This document shows positions 50,959-62,901 of a stretch of 64,000 nt of DNA, piece by piece (position 1 is the stretch's first letter; each line of letters begins with the position of its first letter). Location: positions 3,653,501 to 3,717,500 of the forward strand of contig NZ_CP016447.1 of the NCBI RefSeq assembly GCF_001714725.1, given 5' to 3'. Origin of the DNA: Acidovorax sp. RAC01. GTDB taxonomy: Bacteria; Pseudomonadota; Gammaproteobacteria; Burkholderiales; Burkholderiaceae_C. The translations under genes were made by a program, and so were the position numbers. The notes beneath the pieces were generated by a model, which saw only the letters and a list, made by a program, of their open reading frames with translations, was not told the origin of the DNA and ran no database searches.

Positions 50959-53838
50959 ATGAGCGATACGACATCCGTCTATCAAGCCTACCAAGGCAAC
51001 ACCTACCTCTTCGGCGGCAATGCGCCCTATGTCGAAGAGATGTACGAGAACTACCTCGCCAACCCCGGCAGCGTGCCTGACACCTGGCGCGAGTACTTTG
51101 ATGCCCTGCAGCACGTGCCTGCCGTCGATGGCTCCAACGCCAAGGACGTTCCCCACCTTCCCGTCATCAATGCCTTTGCCGAGCGCGCGAAGCAAGGCGG
51201 TACGAAAGTGGTGGTTGCAACAGGTGCCGATTCGGAGCTGGGCCGCAAGCGCACCGCCGTACAGCAGCTGATCGCTGCCTACCGTAACGTGGGCCAGCGC
51301 TGGGCCGACCTGGACCCCCTCAAGCGCACGGAGCGCCCCGCCATTCCTGAACTGGAGCCATCGTTCTATGGCTTCAGCGATGCCGACCAGGAAACCGTGT
51401 TCAACACCAGCAACACGTTCTTCGGCAAGGAGTCGATGACACTGCGCGAGCTGATCAATGCGCTGCGCGAAACGTATTGCGGCTCCATCGGTGCCGAGTA
51501 CATGTATGCCACCGACCAGAACCAGAAGCGCTGGTGGCAGCAAAAGCTCGAAGCCATCCGCAGCAAGCCCAGCTTCGGTGCTGAAAAGAAAAAGCACATC
51601 CTTGACCGCCTGACAGCCGCGGAAGGCCTGGAGCGGTTCCTGCACACGAAGTACGTCGGCCAAAAGCGCTTCTCGCTCGAAGGTGGCGAGAGCTTCATTG
51701 CCGCCATGGACGAGCTGATCCAGTCTGCCGGCGCCACGGGCGTGCAGGAAATCGTGATCGGCATGGCCCACCGCGGTCGCCTGAACGTGCTCGTGAACTC
51801 TCTGGGCAAGATGCCCAAGGACCTGTTCGCCGAGTTTGACCACACTGCGCCTGAAGACCTGCCCGCCGGCGACGTGAAGTACCACCAGGGCTTCAGCTCG
51901 GACGTGACCACGCCCGGCGGCCCGGTGCACCTGTCGCTCGCGTTCAACCCTTCCCACCTTGAAATCGTGAACCCGGTGGTGGAGGGCTCGGTCCGCGCTC
52001 GCATGGACCGCCGTGCCGACCCGCTGGGCAAGCAGGTTCTGCCTGTGCTGGTGCACGGTGACGCAGCCTTTGCCGGCCAGGGCGTGAACCAGGAAACCCT
52101 GGCACTGGCGCAGACCCGCGGTTACTACACCGGCGGCACGGTCCACATCATCATCAACAACCAGATCGGCTTTACCACCTCCGATCCGCGCGACACGCGC
52201 TCGACGCTGTATTGCACCGACATCGTCAAGATGATCGAGTCGCCCGTGCTGCACGTGAACGGCGACGACCCTGAAGCCGTCGTGCTGGCCACGCAACTGG
52301 CGCTGGAATTCCGCATGGAGTTCCGCAAGGATGTGGTGGTCGACATCATCTGCTTCCGCAAGCTGGGCCACAACGAGCAGGACACTCCCTCGCTCACGCA
52401 GCCGCTGATGTACAAGAAGATCGGCCAGCACCCCGGCACGCGCAAGCTGTATGCCGACAAGCTGGCCGCGCAGGGCCTGGGCGAGACGCTGGGCGATGAC
52501 ATGGTCAAGGCCTACCGCGCCGCCATGGATGCCGGCAAGCACACGGTCGACCCGGTGCTGACCAACTTCAAGAGCAAGTACGCCGTGGACTGGAGCCCGT
52601 TCCTGGGCAAGAAGTGGACGGACGCTGGCGACACGGCCATTCCGCTCGCCGAGTGGAAGCGTCTGGCCGAAAAGATCACGACCATCCCCGAGAGCGTGAC
52701 CCCGCACCAGCTCGTCAAGAAGGTGTACGACGACCGCGCCGCGATGGGCCGTGGCGAGATCCCCGTGGACTGGGGCATGGGCGAGCACATGGCCTTTGCA
52801 TCGCTGGTGGCCAGCGGCTACCCGGTGCGCCTGTCGGGCGAAGACTGCGGTCGCGGTACGTTCACGCACCGCCACGCCGTCATCCATGACCAAAAGCGCG
52901 AGAAGTGGGATATCGGCACGTACGTGCCGCTGCAGAACGTGGGCGAGAACCAGGCTCCGTTCGTCGTGATCGACTCCATCCTGTCTGAAGAGGCGGTGCT
53001 GGGCTTCGAATACGGCTATGCCTCGAACGACCCCAACACGCTCGTCATCTGGGAAGCCCAGTTCGGCGACTTCGCCAACGGTGCGCAGGTCGTGATTGAC
53101 CAGTTCATTGCCTCCGGCGAAGTGAAGTGGGGCCGTGTGAACGGCATCACGCTGATGCTGCCGCACGGCTACGAAGGCCAGGGCCCTGAGCACAGCTCGG
53201 CACGCCTGGAGCGTTTCATGCAGCTGGCCGCCGATACCAACATGCAGATCGTGCAGCCGACCACGGCCAGCCAGATCTTCCATGTGCTTCGCCGCCAGAT
53301 GGTGCGTGACCTGCGCAAGCCGCTGGTCATCATGACGCCCAAGTCGCTGCTGCGGAACAAGGACGCAACGTCGCCGCTGTCCGAGTTCACCCGTGGCAGC
53401 TTCCAGACGGTGATCCCCGAGCAGGACGAAGGCGTAATCAAGAAGGCCGCCAAGGTCAAGCGCGTCATCGCATGCTCTGGCAAGGTGTACTACGACCTGG
53501 TCAAGAAGCGCGCCGAGAAGGAAGCGGACGACGTGGTCATCCTGCGTGTGGAGCAGCTCTATCCGTTCCCGCACAAGGCATTTGCTGCGGAACTCAAGAA
53601 GTACCCCAACGCCACCGACGTGGTGTGGTGCCAGGACGAGCCGCAAAACCAGGGCGCCTGGTTCTTCGTGCAGCACTACATCCACGAAAACATGCTTGAT
53701 GGCCAGAAGCTGGGTTACTCCGGCCGCGCTGCTTCCGCATCGCCTGCCGTGGGTTACTCGCACCTGCACCAGGAACAGCAAAAGGCGCTGGTGGACGGCG
53801 CGTTTGCCAAGCTCAAGGGGTTTGTTCTGACCAAGTAA
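50959..53838 (+). CDS. sucA: 2-oxoglutarate dehydrogenase E1 component
   Basis: 959 residues, full length, thiamine-diphosphate-dependent. It decarboxylates 2-oxoglutarate and passes the succinyl group to the lipoyl E2. The N-terminal E2-binding segment (YLFGGNAPYVEEMYENYL), the ThDP region with GMAHRGRLNVLVN and IIINNQIGFTTSD, and the C-terminal EEAVLGFEYGYASNDPNTLV with LPHGYEGQGPEHSSARLERF are all intact. GGAGGT about 11 bp upstream of the ATG. It starts the sucA-odhB-lpdA operon of the TCA cycle. Confidence 0.96.
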   Translation: MSDTTSVYQAYQGNTYLFGGNAPYVEEMYENYLANPGSVPDTWREYFDALQHVPAVDGSNAKDVPHLPVINAFAERAKQGGTKVVVATGADSELGRKRTAVQQLIAAYRNVGQRWADLDPLKRTERPAIPELEPSFYGFSDADQETVFNTSNTFFGKESMTLRELINALRETYCGSIGAEYMYATDQNQKRWWQQKLEAIRSKPSFGAEKKKHILDRLTAAEGLERFLHTKYVGQKRFSLEGGESFIAAMDELIQSAGATGVQEIVIGMAHRGRLNVLVNSLGKMPKDLFAEFDHTAPEDLPAGDVKYHQGFSSDVTTPGGPVHLSLAFNPSHLEIVNPVVEGSVRARMDRRADPLGKQVLPVLVHGDAAFAGQGVNQETLALAQTRGYYTGGTVHIIINNQIGFTTSDPRDTRSTLYCTDIVKMIESPVLHVNGDDPEAVVLATQLALEFRMEFRKDVVVDIICFRKLGHNEQDTPSLTQPLMYKKIGQHPGTRKLYADKLAAQGLGETLGDDMVKAYRAAMDAGKHTVDPVLTNFKSKYAVDWSPFLGKKWTDAGDTAIPLAEWKRLAEKITTIPESVTPHQLVKKVYDDRAAMGRGEIPVDWGMGEHMAFASLVASGYPVRLSGEDCGRGTFTHRHAVIHDQKREKWDIGTYVPLQNVGENQAPFVVIDSILSEEAVLGFEYGYASNDPNTLVIWEAQFGDFANGAQVVIDQFIASGEVKWGRVNGITLMLPHGYEGQGPEHSSARLERFMQLAADTNMQIVQPTTASQIFHVLRRQMVRDLRKPLVIMTPKSLLRNKDATSPLSEFTRGSFQTVIPEQDEGVIKKAAKVKRVIACSGKVYYDLVKKRAEKEADDVVILRVEQLYPFPHKAFAAELKKYPNATDVVWCQDEPQNQGAWFFVQHYIHENMLDGQKLGYSGRAASASPAVGYSHLHQEQQKALVDGAFAKLKGFVLTK

Positions 53839-53901
53839 GGCCAGCTGCTACCCGCTACAGAACGAACAGAACAGAACACACCCCATTCAGAAAGAATTGA
53901 T

Positions 53902-55173
53902 ATGGCTATCGTAGAAGTCAAAGTCCCCCAGCTGTCCGAATCCGTGGCCGAAGCCACCATGCTGACGTGGAAGAAGAAGGCCGGCGAGGCCGTGGCCGTG
54001 GATGAGATCCTGATCGAGATCGAGACCGACAAGGTCGTGTTGGAAGTGCCTGCGCCCGCTGCTGGCGTGCTGGCCGAGATTGTGCAGGGCGACGGTGCCA
54101 CCGTGGTGGCCGAACAGCTGATCGCCAGGATCGACACCGAAGGCAAGGCCGGCGCCGCAGCCACAGCACCTGCTGCCGCCGCGCCTGCAGCAGCAGCCCC
54201 CGCTGCAGCCGTGGCACCTGCAGCTGCCGCTGGTGGCTCCAAAGGTGACGTGGCCATGCCCGCAGCCGCCAAGCTGCTGGCCGACAACAACCTGTCGGTA
54301 TCGGCCGTGGCTGGCACTGGCAAGGATGGCCGCGTGACCAAGGGCGACGTGCTGAGCGCCGTGGCTGGCGGTACCGCCAAGGCTGTCGTTGCGCCCAGCG
54401 CGATTCCTACCGGCGTGCCCACCAAGGCTCTGCCACAGGTGTCCGCCCCCGCGTCCAAGGAAGACCTGGGCGACCGCCCGGAACAGCGCGTGCCTATGAG
54501 CCGCCTGCGCGCTCGCGTGGCTGAGCGCCTGCTGCAGTCGCAGTCGACCAACGCCATCCTGACCACGTTCAACGAAGTGAACATGGCTCCCGTGATGGAA
54601 ATGCGCAAGAAGTTCCAGGACTCCTTCACCAAGGAGCACGGCGTGAAGATCGGCTTCATGAGCTTCTTCGTCAAGGCTGCCGTGCACGCCCTGAAGAAGT
54701 TCCCGGTGCTGAACGCGTCGGTGGATGGCAACGACATCGTCTACCACGGCTACTTCGATATCGGTATCGCCGTGGGCTCGCCCCGCGGTCTGGTGGTGCC
54801 CATCCTGCGCAACGCCGACCAGATGAGCTTTGCCGATATCGAAAAGAAGATCGCCGAGTTCGGCAAGAAGGCTGCCGAAGGCAAGCTGGGCATTGAAGAA
54901 ATGACCGGTGGCACGTTCTCGATCTCCAATGGCGGCACCTTCGGCTCGATGATGTCCACCCCCATCATCAACCCGCCCCAGTCGGCCATCCTGGGCGTGC
55001 ATGCGACCAAGGACCGCGCTGTGGTCGAAAACGGCCAGATCGTCGTTCGCCCGATGAACTACCTGGCCATGTCGTACGACCACCGCATCATCGACGGCCG
55101 CGAAGCCGTGCTGGGCCTGGTGGCGATGAAGGACGCGCTGGAAGACCCGTCGCGCCTGCTGTTTGATATTTGA
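53902..55173 (+). CDS. odhB: 2-oxoglutarate dehydrogenase E2, dihydrolipoyllysine succinyltransferase
   Basis: 423 residues. Lipoyl domain 1-78 with the modified Lys in [14 protein letters not shown], an Ala/Pro hinge (about 85-115), an E1/E3-binding domain ([20 protein letters not shown]), and the catalytic core ending in [13 protein letters not shown] with the active-site His and Asp. It forms the core of the complex and makes succinyl-CoA. 63 bp after sucA. Also called sucB. Confidence 0.95.
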   Translation: MAIVEVKVPQLSESVAEATMLTWKKKAGEAVAVDEILIEIETDKVVLEVPAPAAGVLAEIVQGDGATVVAEQLIARIDTEGKAGAAATAPAAAAPAAAAPAAAVAPAAAAGGSKGDVAMPAAAKLLADNNLSVSAVAGTGKDGRVTKGDVLSAVAGGTAKAVVAPSAIPTGVPTKALPQVSAPASKEDLGDRPEQRVPMSRLRARVAERLLQSQSTNAILTTFNEVNMAPVMEMRKKFQDSFTKEHGVKIGFMSFFVKAAVHALKKFPVLNASVDGNDIVYHGYFDIGIAVGSPRGLVVPILRNADQMSFADIEKKIAEFGKKAAEGKLGIEEMTGGTFSISNGGTFGSMMSTPIINPPQSAILGVHATKDRAVVENGQIVVRPMNYLAMSYDHRIIDGREAVLGLVAMKDALEDPSRLLFDI

Positions 55174-55179
55174 GATGCA

Positions 55180-55305
55180 ACCCCCTGAGTCGCTTCGCGC
55201 CTTCCCCCTTCTCTCGAATGGCTGCGCCATTCGGGAAGGGGGACACCGCCAGCGCGGCGGGGCGGCCCTTGCGCGGCGGTCACTGGCCTGGCCCCGCGCG
55301 CTTCA
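55180..55305. repeat. Intergenic hairpin repeat between odhB and lpdA
   Basis: CCCCCTT/AAGGGGG (55204-55210, 55236-55242) encloses CGAATGGC/GCCATTCG (55215-55222, 55226-55233). It is followed by a GC-rich block (GCGCGGCGGGGCGGCCCTTG). I have seen this kind of sequence between genes in many Comamonadaceae genomes, so it is probably a dispersed REP-like element. It interrupts an otherwise tight operon. Confidence 0.6.
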
Positions 55306-55428
55306 TCGACCTTGGGGGTGTGGCGCATAGCGTTCCCTTGGCACTTATTGCAGAGACCCACATGTGCTGCCCGGAATCTGCCCGGCCCGCCGGTGGGTCT
55401 TTCTCCAACTGACTGAACGAGATTTTTC

Positions 55429-56856
<1,428 letters not shown>

Positions 56857-56873
56857 TTTTGGGTCAAATCGGG

Positions 56874-56902
56874 CTCCAGCGCTTGATTTATAAGCGCTGG
56901 AG
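56874..56902. repeat. Hairpin repeat between lpdA and zapE
   Basis: CTCCAGCGCTT and AAGCGCTGGAG form an 11-bp stem with a 7-nt AT-rich loop, followed by CTATTTAATTCATAGC. It resembles a hairpin repeat common between genes in Comamonadaceae and may terminate or attenuate the suc operon. Confidence 0.6.
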
Positions 56903-56935
56903 GCTATTTAATTCATAGCATCAGGATACTCCACC

Positions 56936-58033
56936 GTGACCGTCAAAGAGGCCTACCTGGCCGAGCTGGCCGCCAAAGGCTACCAAAGCGATCCGGCCCA
57001 GCTGCGCGCGGTGGAGGCGCTGCAACGCTGCGCTGACGACTGGGCGGCCTACAAGGCCCAGCGTTCCAATGCGCTCAAGAAGCTCATCAACCGCCCCGAG
57101 ATTCCTCGGGGCGTGTACATGTACGGCGGCGTTGGCCGTGGAAAGAGCTTCCTGATGGACTGCTTTTTCAACGCCGTGCCGCTCAAGCGCAAGGTGCGCC
57201 TGCACTTTCACGAGTTCATGCGCGAGGTGCACCGCGAGCTCGCCGGCCTGCAGGGCACCGTCAACCCGCTGGATGTGCTGGGCGCACGCATTGCCAAGCG
57301 CTACAAGCTCATCTGTTTTGACGAGTTCCATGTAGCGGACATCACCGACGCGATGATCCTGCACCGCTTGCTGGACGCGCTTTTTGCCAATGGGGTGGGG
57401 TTCGTCACCACGTCGAACTTCATGCCCGACGAGCTCTACCCTGACGGCCTGCACCGCGACCGCATTCTTCCCGCCATTGCCCTTCTCAACCAGAAGCTGG
57501 AAGTGGTGAACGTCGACAACGGGACCGACTACCGGCGGCGCACGCTGGAGCAGGTGAAGCTCTATCACACGCCATTGGGACCGCAGGCCGATGCGGAAAT
57601 GCGCGAAACCTTCGACCGGCTGGCCGAGGTGCACGACGAAGACCCGGCGCTGCACATCGAGGCGCGCGAGATCCGCGCACGGCGCAAAGCCGGGGGCGTG
57701 GTGTGGTTTGACTTTCGCACCCTGTGCGGCGGTCCGCGATCGCAGAACGACTATCTGGAAATCGCAACGCAGTTCCACACGGTACTGCTGTCCGACGTGC
57801 CCCACATGCCGGTCAGCATGGCATCGCCCGCGCGCCGCTTCACCTGGCTGATCGATGTGCTGTACGACCGCCGGGTCAAGCTCGTGATGTCGGCGGCGGT
57901 TCCACCGGAGCAGCTGTACACCGAGGGCCCCCTGGCGCACGAGTTTCCGCGCACGGTGTCGCGGCTCAACGAAATGCAGTCCAAGGAATTCCTGGCGCTG
58001 GAGCGGCGCTCGGTGGATACGGGGCTGACATGA
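56936..58033 (+). CDS. zapE: Cell division protein ZapE (AFG1-like ATPase)
   Basis: 365 residues from GTG 56936. Walker A YGGVGRGKSFLMD, Walker B LICFDEFHVADI, then FVTTSNFMPDELYPDGLHR as the sensor-1/arginine-finger region. ZapE associates with the Z-ring and needs ATP. The stop overlaps the next gene (ATGA). Confidence 0.92.
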   Translation: MTVKEAYLAELAAKGYQSDPAQLRAVEALQRCADDWAAYKAQRSNALKKLINRPEIPRGVYMYGGVGRGKSFLMDCFFNAVPLKRKVRLHFHEFMREVHRELAGLQGTVNPLDVLGARIAKRYKLICFDEFHVADITDAMILHRLLDALFANGVGFVTTSNFMPDELYPDGLHRDRILPAIALLNQKLEVVNVDNGTDYRRRTLEQVKLYHTPLGPQADAEMRETFDRLAEVHDEDPALHIEAREIRARRKAGGVVWFDFRTLCGGPRSQNDYLEIATQFHTVLLSDVPHMPVSMASPARRFTWLIDVLYDRRVKLVMSAAVPPEQLYTEGPLAHEFPRTVSRLNEMQSKEFLALERRSVDTGLT

Positions 58034-58758
58034 TGGCCCGCAGTGTGATGGGCCACCTTGCTGCGACGGCGCTCCTGCTGGTCTTGGCCGCTGGCTCGTG
58101 GTGGCCCGGCTCCATTGCCCGGGCGCAGGTACCGCCGGCAAACGCGTCCACGCCAGATGTGGCGGTATCCCCAGCCGGCAGCACAGCAGCCCAGCGCGAT
58201 GCAGCCCTGGAGCGTATTCGCCAGGAGCGGAATGCGCTTCTTGCAGACCGCAAGGCGCAGGAAGCCGAGTGCTACCGAAAGTTTGCCGTCGAGGATTGTC
58301 TGCGCAGTGTGCGTGCCTCCACGCGCGGCGCCGAGGCTTTGTTGCGCGCCCAGGAGATTGACATCAGGGACGCGGAGCGCAAGGAAAAAGCGGCCGAACG
58401 CCAGCGCGCCATCGCCGAAAAACTGGGCGTCGCCGATGGCATGGCACCGGGCCAGGCTGCATCCGGCGCTGTGCCGCGCAAGACGCCAGCCGATAAGGCT
58501 CCCACGCTCACCTTGCGCGACGCCGATGCAGCCCGCCGGGCGCAGGAGCAGCGCAGCAAGTTGCTGGAACGCAGTCAGGCCGAAAGCGCTGGCGCCGCCG
58601 GCACGGCAGCGCGCGAAGCCAAGGCCCGGGCCGAATACGCAGACAAGGTACGGGCCGCCGAAGAGCGCCGCCAGCGCGTCGCCCGCACCCAGGCCGAGGA
58701 GCAGGCCGCGGGCAAAAAACCAGCCGCGCCGCTGCCGCAGAGCCCGGCTTCACGATAG
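58030..58758 (+). CDS. Exported or anchored coiled-coil protein of unknown function
   Basis: 242 residues from ATG 58030 (or 58033), overlapping the zapE stop. A hydrophobic N-terminal segment (VMGHLAATALLLVLAAGSWW, about 6-25) is a signal peptide or anchor. Long charged helices follow (about 55-130 and 160-225, rich in Ala/Glu/Arg) with two Cys near 78 and 85. Probably periplasmic coiled coil. The family is not recognised. Confidence 0.65.
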   Translation: MMARSVMGHLAATALLLVLAAGSWWPGSIARAQVPPANASTPDVAVSPAGSTAAQRDAALERIRQERNALLADRKAQEAECYRKFAVEDCLRSVRASTRGAEALLRAQEIDIRDAERKEKAAERQRAIAEKLGVADGMAPGQAASGAVPRKTPADKAPTLTLRDADAARRAQEQRSKLLERSQAESAGAAGTAAREAKARAEYADKVRAAEERRQRVARTQAEEQAAGKKPAAPLPQSPASR

Positions 58759-58861
58759 CCCCGCCACGGCGTGGAGGTGATCTGGTGCGGTAGGCTGCCT
58801 GCCACCGCCCTGAGTGCCGGCCTCCAGTAACCGGCGCCAGGCGCCTTGTGAACTCAACGCC

Positions 58862-59677
58862 TCAGGTGCGCCCGGCCTCGATGGGCGTGAGGGGGATGAG
58901 CGGAGCAACCTTCTTTTCCTCCACAAGCGCCTCGATCCTGACGATCACCAGAGACAGGTTGTCGCCGCCCCCCCGGGCCCGGGTGCGCGCTTTTTCGATG
59001 AGGAACTCGGTGGCTTCGCGGGGGGACAACGAGTCGACCACCGAACCAAGCTCCGTCGGCGAGAAATAGTGCCAGACACCATCGCTGCAAGCCAGCAGCA
59101 CATCGCCCGGCTGCAGCTGAGGAATGATGTGCGTGGTGATGGGCGGATCGCTCTCGGTACCCAGGCAGCCCACCAGAATGTTGGAATGCGGATGGTTGTT
59201 GGCCTCGGCCTCGGTCAGCTCACCGCGGTCCACGAGCGCCTGCACGTACGAATGGTCGCTCGTGCGGGACACCATCCGCGCGCCCTGGAAATGGTAGATG
59301 CGCGAGTCGCCGGCGTGCACCCAGTGGCAGTCGCCCCGCGGGTTGATGAGAAACGCGGCGATTGTGCTGTGAGGCTCCTGTTCGGCCGAGATGGCCGTCA
59401 GCCGGATGACGATGTGGGCTTCTTCGACCATGCTGCGCAGCATGGTGACCGGGTCGTCGGTATCGGGCGAGTAGCGCTCGAACAGCTGCCGCGCCGTCAT
59501 CATCACCTGGTCGGACGCCTTGCGCCCGCCGCTGCGTCCGCCCATGCCATCTGCCACCACACCCAGCACACAGCCGTTGTGGCGCGGATGCGAGATCAGG
59601 GTGACCTGGTCTTGCTGGTATTCCCTGTCACCCTTGTGGATGCCGGTGGACGCGATGAGGCGAAACGCTTTGGTCAT
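58862..59677 (-). CDS. PP2C-family serine/threonine protein phosphatase
   Basis: 271 residues. Metal-binding motifs: GDREYQQDQVTL, GVVADGMGGRSGG, HAGDSRIYHF, CSDGVWHYF and GGGDNLSLVIV in the usual order for PppA/Stp-type phosphatases, with the aspartates present. No transmembrane helix; cytoplasmic. Such enzymes often oppose a Ser/Thr kinase, which is not in this window. Confidence 0.9.
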   Translation of the reverse strand: MTKAFRLIASTGIHKGDREYQQDQVTLISHPRHNGCVLGVVADGMGGRSGGRKASDQVMMTARQLFERYSPDTDDPVTMLRSMVEEAHIVIRLTAISAEQEPHSTIAAFLINPRGDCHWVHAGDSRIYHFQGARMVSRTSDHSYVQALVDRGELTEAEANNHPHSNILVGCLGTESDPPITTHIIPQLQPGDVLLACSDGVWHYFSPTELGSVVDSLSPREATEFLIEKARTRARGGGDNLSLVIVRIEALVEEKKVAPLIPLTPIEAGRT

Positions 59678-59913
59678 GCTGGTGATTGTGTGTGCGCGGA
59701 TGCGCGCGGCAGTCGCCGGGGGTCGAACCGACGCGTATTATCTGCCCGCCTGTGGCATTTTCGCCATGTGCTGCCTGTACCTGCCTTGATCTCTCGCACC
59801 CCAGCTCCCTTCGCCCTGCGCTGCGCCGCCCGCAGGGTTAGCGTACGTCTGAATTGCCTGCCCACGCAAATGCACCGTGCAGACACCGTGCGCGTGTACG
59901 GGTGCGCTGCCCG

Positions 59914-61971
59914 ATGACGCTGGCGCAGCAGGCCCAGGAGGCCTTCGCCGAGGGGGGCGCGCTGGCGCGCGCCGATGTGCACTTCCAGCCGCGTCAAGGA
60001 CAGACGGAGATGGCCGTTGCCGTGGCCCAGACCATCGCAGAAGGCGGTGCACTGGTGGTCGAGGCGGGCACCGGGGTGGGAAAAACCTTTGCCTATCTGG
60101 TTCCTGCGCTGCTCAGCGGTGAGCGCGTGCTGGTTTCCACGGCCACCAAGGCCTTGCAGGACCAGCTGTTTGCGCGCGACCTCCCGCTCCTGGTACAGAC
60201 CCTGGGCCTGCCTGTGCGCATGGCATTGCTCAAGGGCCGCGCAAGCTATCTGTGCCTGCACCGCATGGAGCAGGCGCGGCAGGATGTGGTGGCGCAGGAG
60301 CGCGGCGTGGCCCGGGTTCTGGCCAAGGTGGAGGAGTGGTCACGCACCACCCGCTCGGGCGATCTCGCGGAGCTCACCGGGCTGGACGACCGCTCACCCG
60401 TGATTCCGCTGGTCACTTCCACCCGCGAGAACTGCCTGGGCTCGCAGTGCCCACGCTTTCGCGAATGCCACCTCCATGCTGCGCGGCGCAGTGCGCTGGC
60501 AGCCGATGTGGTGGTGATCAACCACCACCTCTTTTTTGCCGATCTGGCGGTGCGCGAATCGGGCATGGCAGAACTTCTGCCCACGGTGCGTGTCGTCATT
60601 TTTGACGAGGCGCACCAGATCAACGAGACCGGTGTCCAGTTTCTGGGCTTGCAACTGTCCACCGGACAGATGGCCGACCTGGCGCGCGACGTGCTCGCCT
60701 GCGGCATGCTGCACGCGCGTGGCCTGGTGGACTGGCAGGCGGTTTCGGCGCAGCTCGAATGCGCAGCACGCCAGCTACGGCTGGCTGTGGGCCCGGATCG
60801 TGCAGGAGCGCGTCTGCGCTGGGCAGATACAGCGCCCGATGGCGTTGACAGTGCAGCGTGGAATGCCGCGTTGTACGGCGTTTGCGCCAGCTGCGCCGTG
60901 GTGCAGGAGTCGCTGGACTCGGTCAGTGAACTTGCACCTGATTTCCAGCGCCTGTACGAGCGCTGCACCGAGTTACTGGCGCGCGCAGCGCTTTTTTCTG
61001 GCGCCGCCAGCCCCGCCCAGGTGCGCTGGGTGGACGCGGGAGGGCAGCAGGTGCGAATGGTGGAGTCCCCGCTGGACATTGCCGAGTCGATGCGCTCGCG
61101 GGTGCTTTCGGCGCCGGTGCCCGCACAGCAGGATGAGGACGACGGTGGGTGGCCTGCACCCGCGTCCGGGCCCGGCCGGGCCTGGGTGTTCACGTCCGCC
61201 ACGCTGGGTACTGACGAGACCCTGAGCTGGTTCACCGAACGTGCTGGCCTGCAGGGGGCGCGTGTGCTGCGCGTTTCCAGTCCGTTCGACTATGCCGGCC
61301 AGGCCGCACTGTATGTCCCGCGCCATCTTCCCGCACCCGCCGATCCCGCACACAGCAGTGCGCTCGCGCGCTGGATTGCACCGGCTGCACAGAAACTGGG
61401 TGGGCGGACGCTGGTGCTGACCACGACGCTGAAAGCATTGCGCGCCATTGGTGATGCGCTCAAAACTACGTTGGAAGCATCCCACGCACTGGAGATCCTG
61501 GTGCAGGGCGATTGGCCCAAGCGCCGCCTCATGGAGCGCTTTCGGGAAGGCTCAGACCACGGCCAGCCGGGTTGCATTCTGGTGGCGTCTGCCACGTTCT
61601 GGGAGGGTTTTGATGTACCGGGAGATGCGCTTCAGCTGGTCGTGATCGACAAGCTGCCGTTTCCGCCACCGGGCGATCCGCTGGTCGAGGCGCGCAGCAC
61701 CCAGCTGGAGCGCGCAGGTCAAAAGCCCTTCACGGCCTACGCGTTGCCCGAGGCAGCCGTGGCGCTCAAGCAGGGCGCGGGCCGCCTGATCCGGCGTGAA
61801 ACGGACCGCGGCATTCTGGTGGTGGGCGACACGCGCCTTGTGACGATGGGCTACGGAAAGCGGCTGATGGCTGCGCTGCCGCCGCTGGCACGACTCGAAT
61901 CCGAACAGGCGTTCGAGCAAGCGCTGCTGGCGCTTACCAGACCTTCCACCACGGATCCGTCTTGCCCTTGA
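59914..61971 (+). CDS. DinG/YoaA-type ATP-dependent DNA helicase
   Basis: 685 residues from ATG 59914; the frame is open upstream without a good start. Walker A EAGTGVGKTFAYL, the iron-sulfur Cys cluster (YLCLHR, then ENCLGSQCPRFREC), DEAH box VVIFDEAHQINE, and C-terminal motifs VASATFWEGFDVPG and QGAGRLIRRETDRG. This is an XPD-like 5'-3' helicase for repair and replication-fork processing. The last 38 bp overlap the convergent bamD gene. Confidence 0.9.
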   Translation: MTLAQQAQEAFAEGGALARADVHFQPRQGQTEMAVAVAQTIAEGGALVVEAGTGVGKTFAYLVPALLSGERVLVSTATKALQDQLFARDLPLLVQTLGLPVRMALLKGRASYLCLHRMEQARQDVVAQERGVARVLAKVEEWSRTTRSGDLAELTGLDDRSPVIPLVTSTRENCLGSQCPRFRECHLHAARRSALAADVVVINHHLFFADLAVRESGMAELLPTVRVVIFDEAHQINETGVQFLGLQLSTGQMADLARDVLACGMLHARGLVDWQAVSAQLECAARQLRLAVGPDRAGARLRWADTAPDGVDSAAWNAALYGVCASCAVVQESLDSVSELAPDFQRLYERCTELLARAALFSGAASPAQVRWVDAGGQQVRMVESPLDIAESMRSRVLSAPVPAQQDEDDGGWPAPASGPGRAWVFTSATLGTDETLSWFTERAGLQGARVLRVSSPFDYAGQAALYVPRHLPAPADPAHSSALARWIAPAAQKLGGRTLVLTTTLKALRAIGDALKTTLEASHALEILVQGDWPKRRLMERFREGSDHGQPGCILVASATFWEGFDVPGDALQLVVIDKLPFPPPGDPLVEARSTQLERAGQKPFTAYALPEAAVALKQGAGRLIRRETDRGILVVGDTRLVTMGYGKRLMAALPPLARLESEQAFEQALLALTRPSTTDPSCP

Positions 61972-62731
61972 ACCCGCTGCGCACAAATTCGCTCTGCGGG
62001 TAGGACGTGTCCATCACGCGGCGGGCATCGTCGCGCAGCTGGGTCATGCCCAGGGCGTCGTACGAGCGGATCAGGATGTACAGGGCCTCTTCCAGCGCCG
62101 GCACGCCCTGGTAGTCGGCCAGTGCCACCTGGGCACGGCCAATGGCTGCCACGTACGCGCCGCGCTGGTAGTAGTAACGCGCAACATGCACTTCATACTG
62201 GGCGAGCGAATTGACGATGTACGTCATGCGCTGGCGCGAGTCCTGAGCATAACGCGAATCAGGAAAACGCGTGACCAGTTCGCTGAACGCTTCAAACGAA
62301 TCCTTGGCGGCCTTCTGGTCGCGTTCGGAGAGGTCCTGGCGAGATATGAACGAGAAAAGCCCCAGGTTGTCGTTGAAGTTGACAAGGCCCTTGAGGTAGA
62401 GCGCGTAGTCCAGCGCCGGGCTGGCCGGATGCAGCTTCATGAAGCGGTCCAGCGTGGCGACGGCCTGGGCCTTTTCGCCAGCCTTGTACTGGGCGTACGC
62501 CTTGTCGATCTGTGCCTGCTGCGCCAGCGGGGTGCCCGCGGCACGGCCTTCGAGCTTTTCAAACAGCGGCACCGCCTTGTCGTAGGCGCCGCTGTCCATC
62601 TCGTCGCGGGCCTCGGCATGAATGCGGTTGGGGCTCCAGCCGGCCGTCTTGTCCTCGACAGTGCTGGAGCAGGCCGCCAGGAGACCGGCAACGAGCAGGG
62701 CGGAAACGAGGGGCAGTGGGGCACGCAACAT
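61934..62731 (-). CDS. bamD: BamD (ComL), outer-membrane assembly lipoprotein
   Basis: 265 residues. Signal peptide with lipobox LLAAC (Cys about residue 21), then five TPR-like repeats (for example YDKAVPLFEKLEGRAAGTPL and ALYILIRSYDALGMTQLRDD). An essential partner of BamA in outer-membrane protein insertion. It converges on yoaA with 38 bp overlap, so antisense effects are possible. Confidence 0.93.
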   Translation of the reverse strand: MLRAPLPLVSALLVAGLLAACSSTVEDKTAGWSPNRIHAEARDEMDSGAYDKAVPLFEKLEGRAAGTPLAQQAQIDKAYAQYKAGEKAQAVATLDRFMKLHPASPALDYALYLKGLVNFNDNLGLFSFISRQDLSERDQKAAKDSFEAFSELVTRFPDSRYAQDSRQRMTYIVNSLAQYEVHVARYYYQRGAYVAAIGRAQVALADYQGVPALEEALYILIRSYDALGMTQLRDDARRVMDTSYPQSEFVRSGFKGKTDPWWKVW

Positions 62732-62901
62732 CGCAAGCAGCTTTCAGCAAAGGAGATACAGGACGCCCCGGGAGCGCTGTCGCGGCTCCTGTGGCCAGCC
62801 ATGGGGCACGATCGCGGATTGTACGGCGGGCGTGCCGCCATACGGCCCCTGAGTGTCAGCGCTGCCCCGCGCCAGGCGCCCCGGCTTTCTACAATGCCGG
62901 A

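Noticed and set aside
50914..53781. A 955-codon open frame antisense to sucA
   Set aside because: It is a GC-skew shadow of a highly conserved gene, its product is rich in Val/His/Leu/Gly/Arg without any domain, and no ribosome binding site precedes it. Similar shadows lie opposite odhB (53887-55230) and lpdA (55345-56790).
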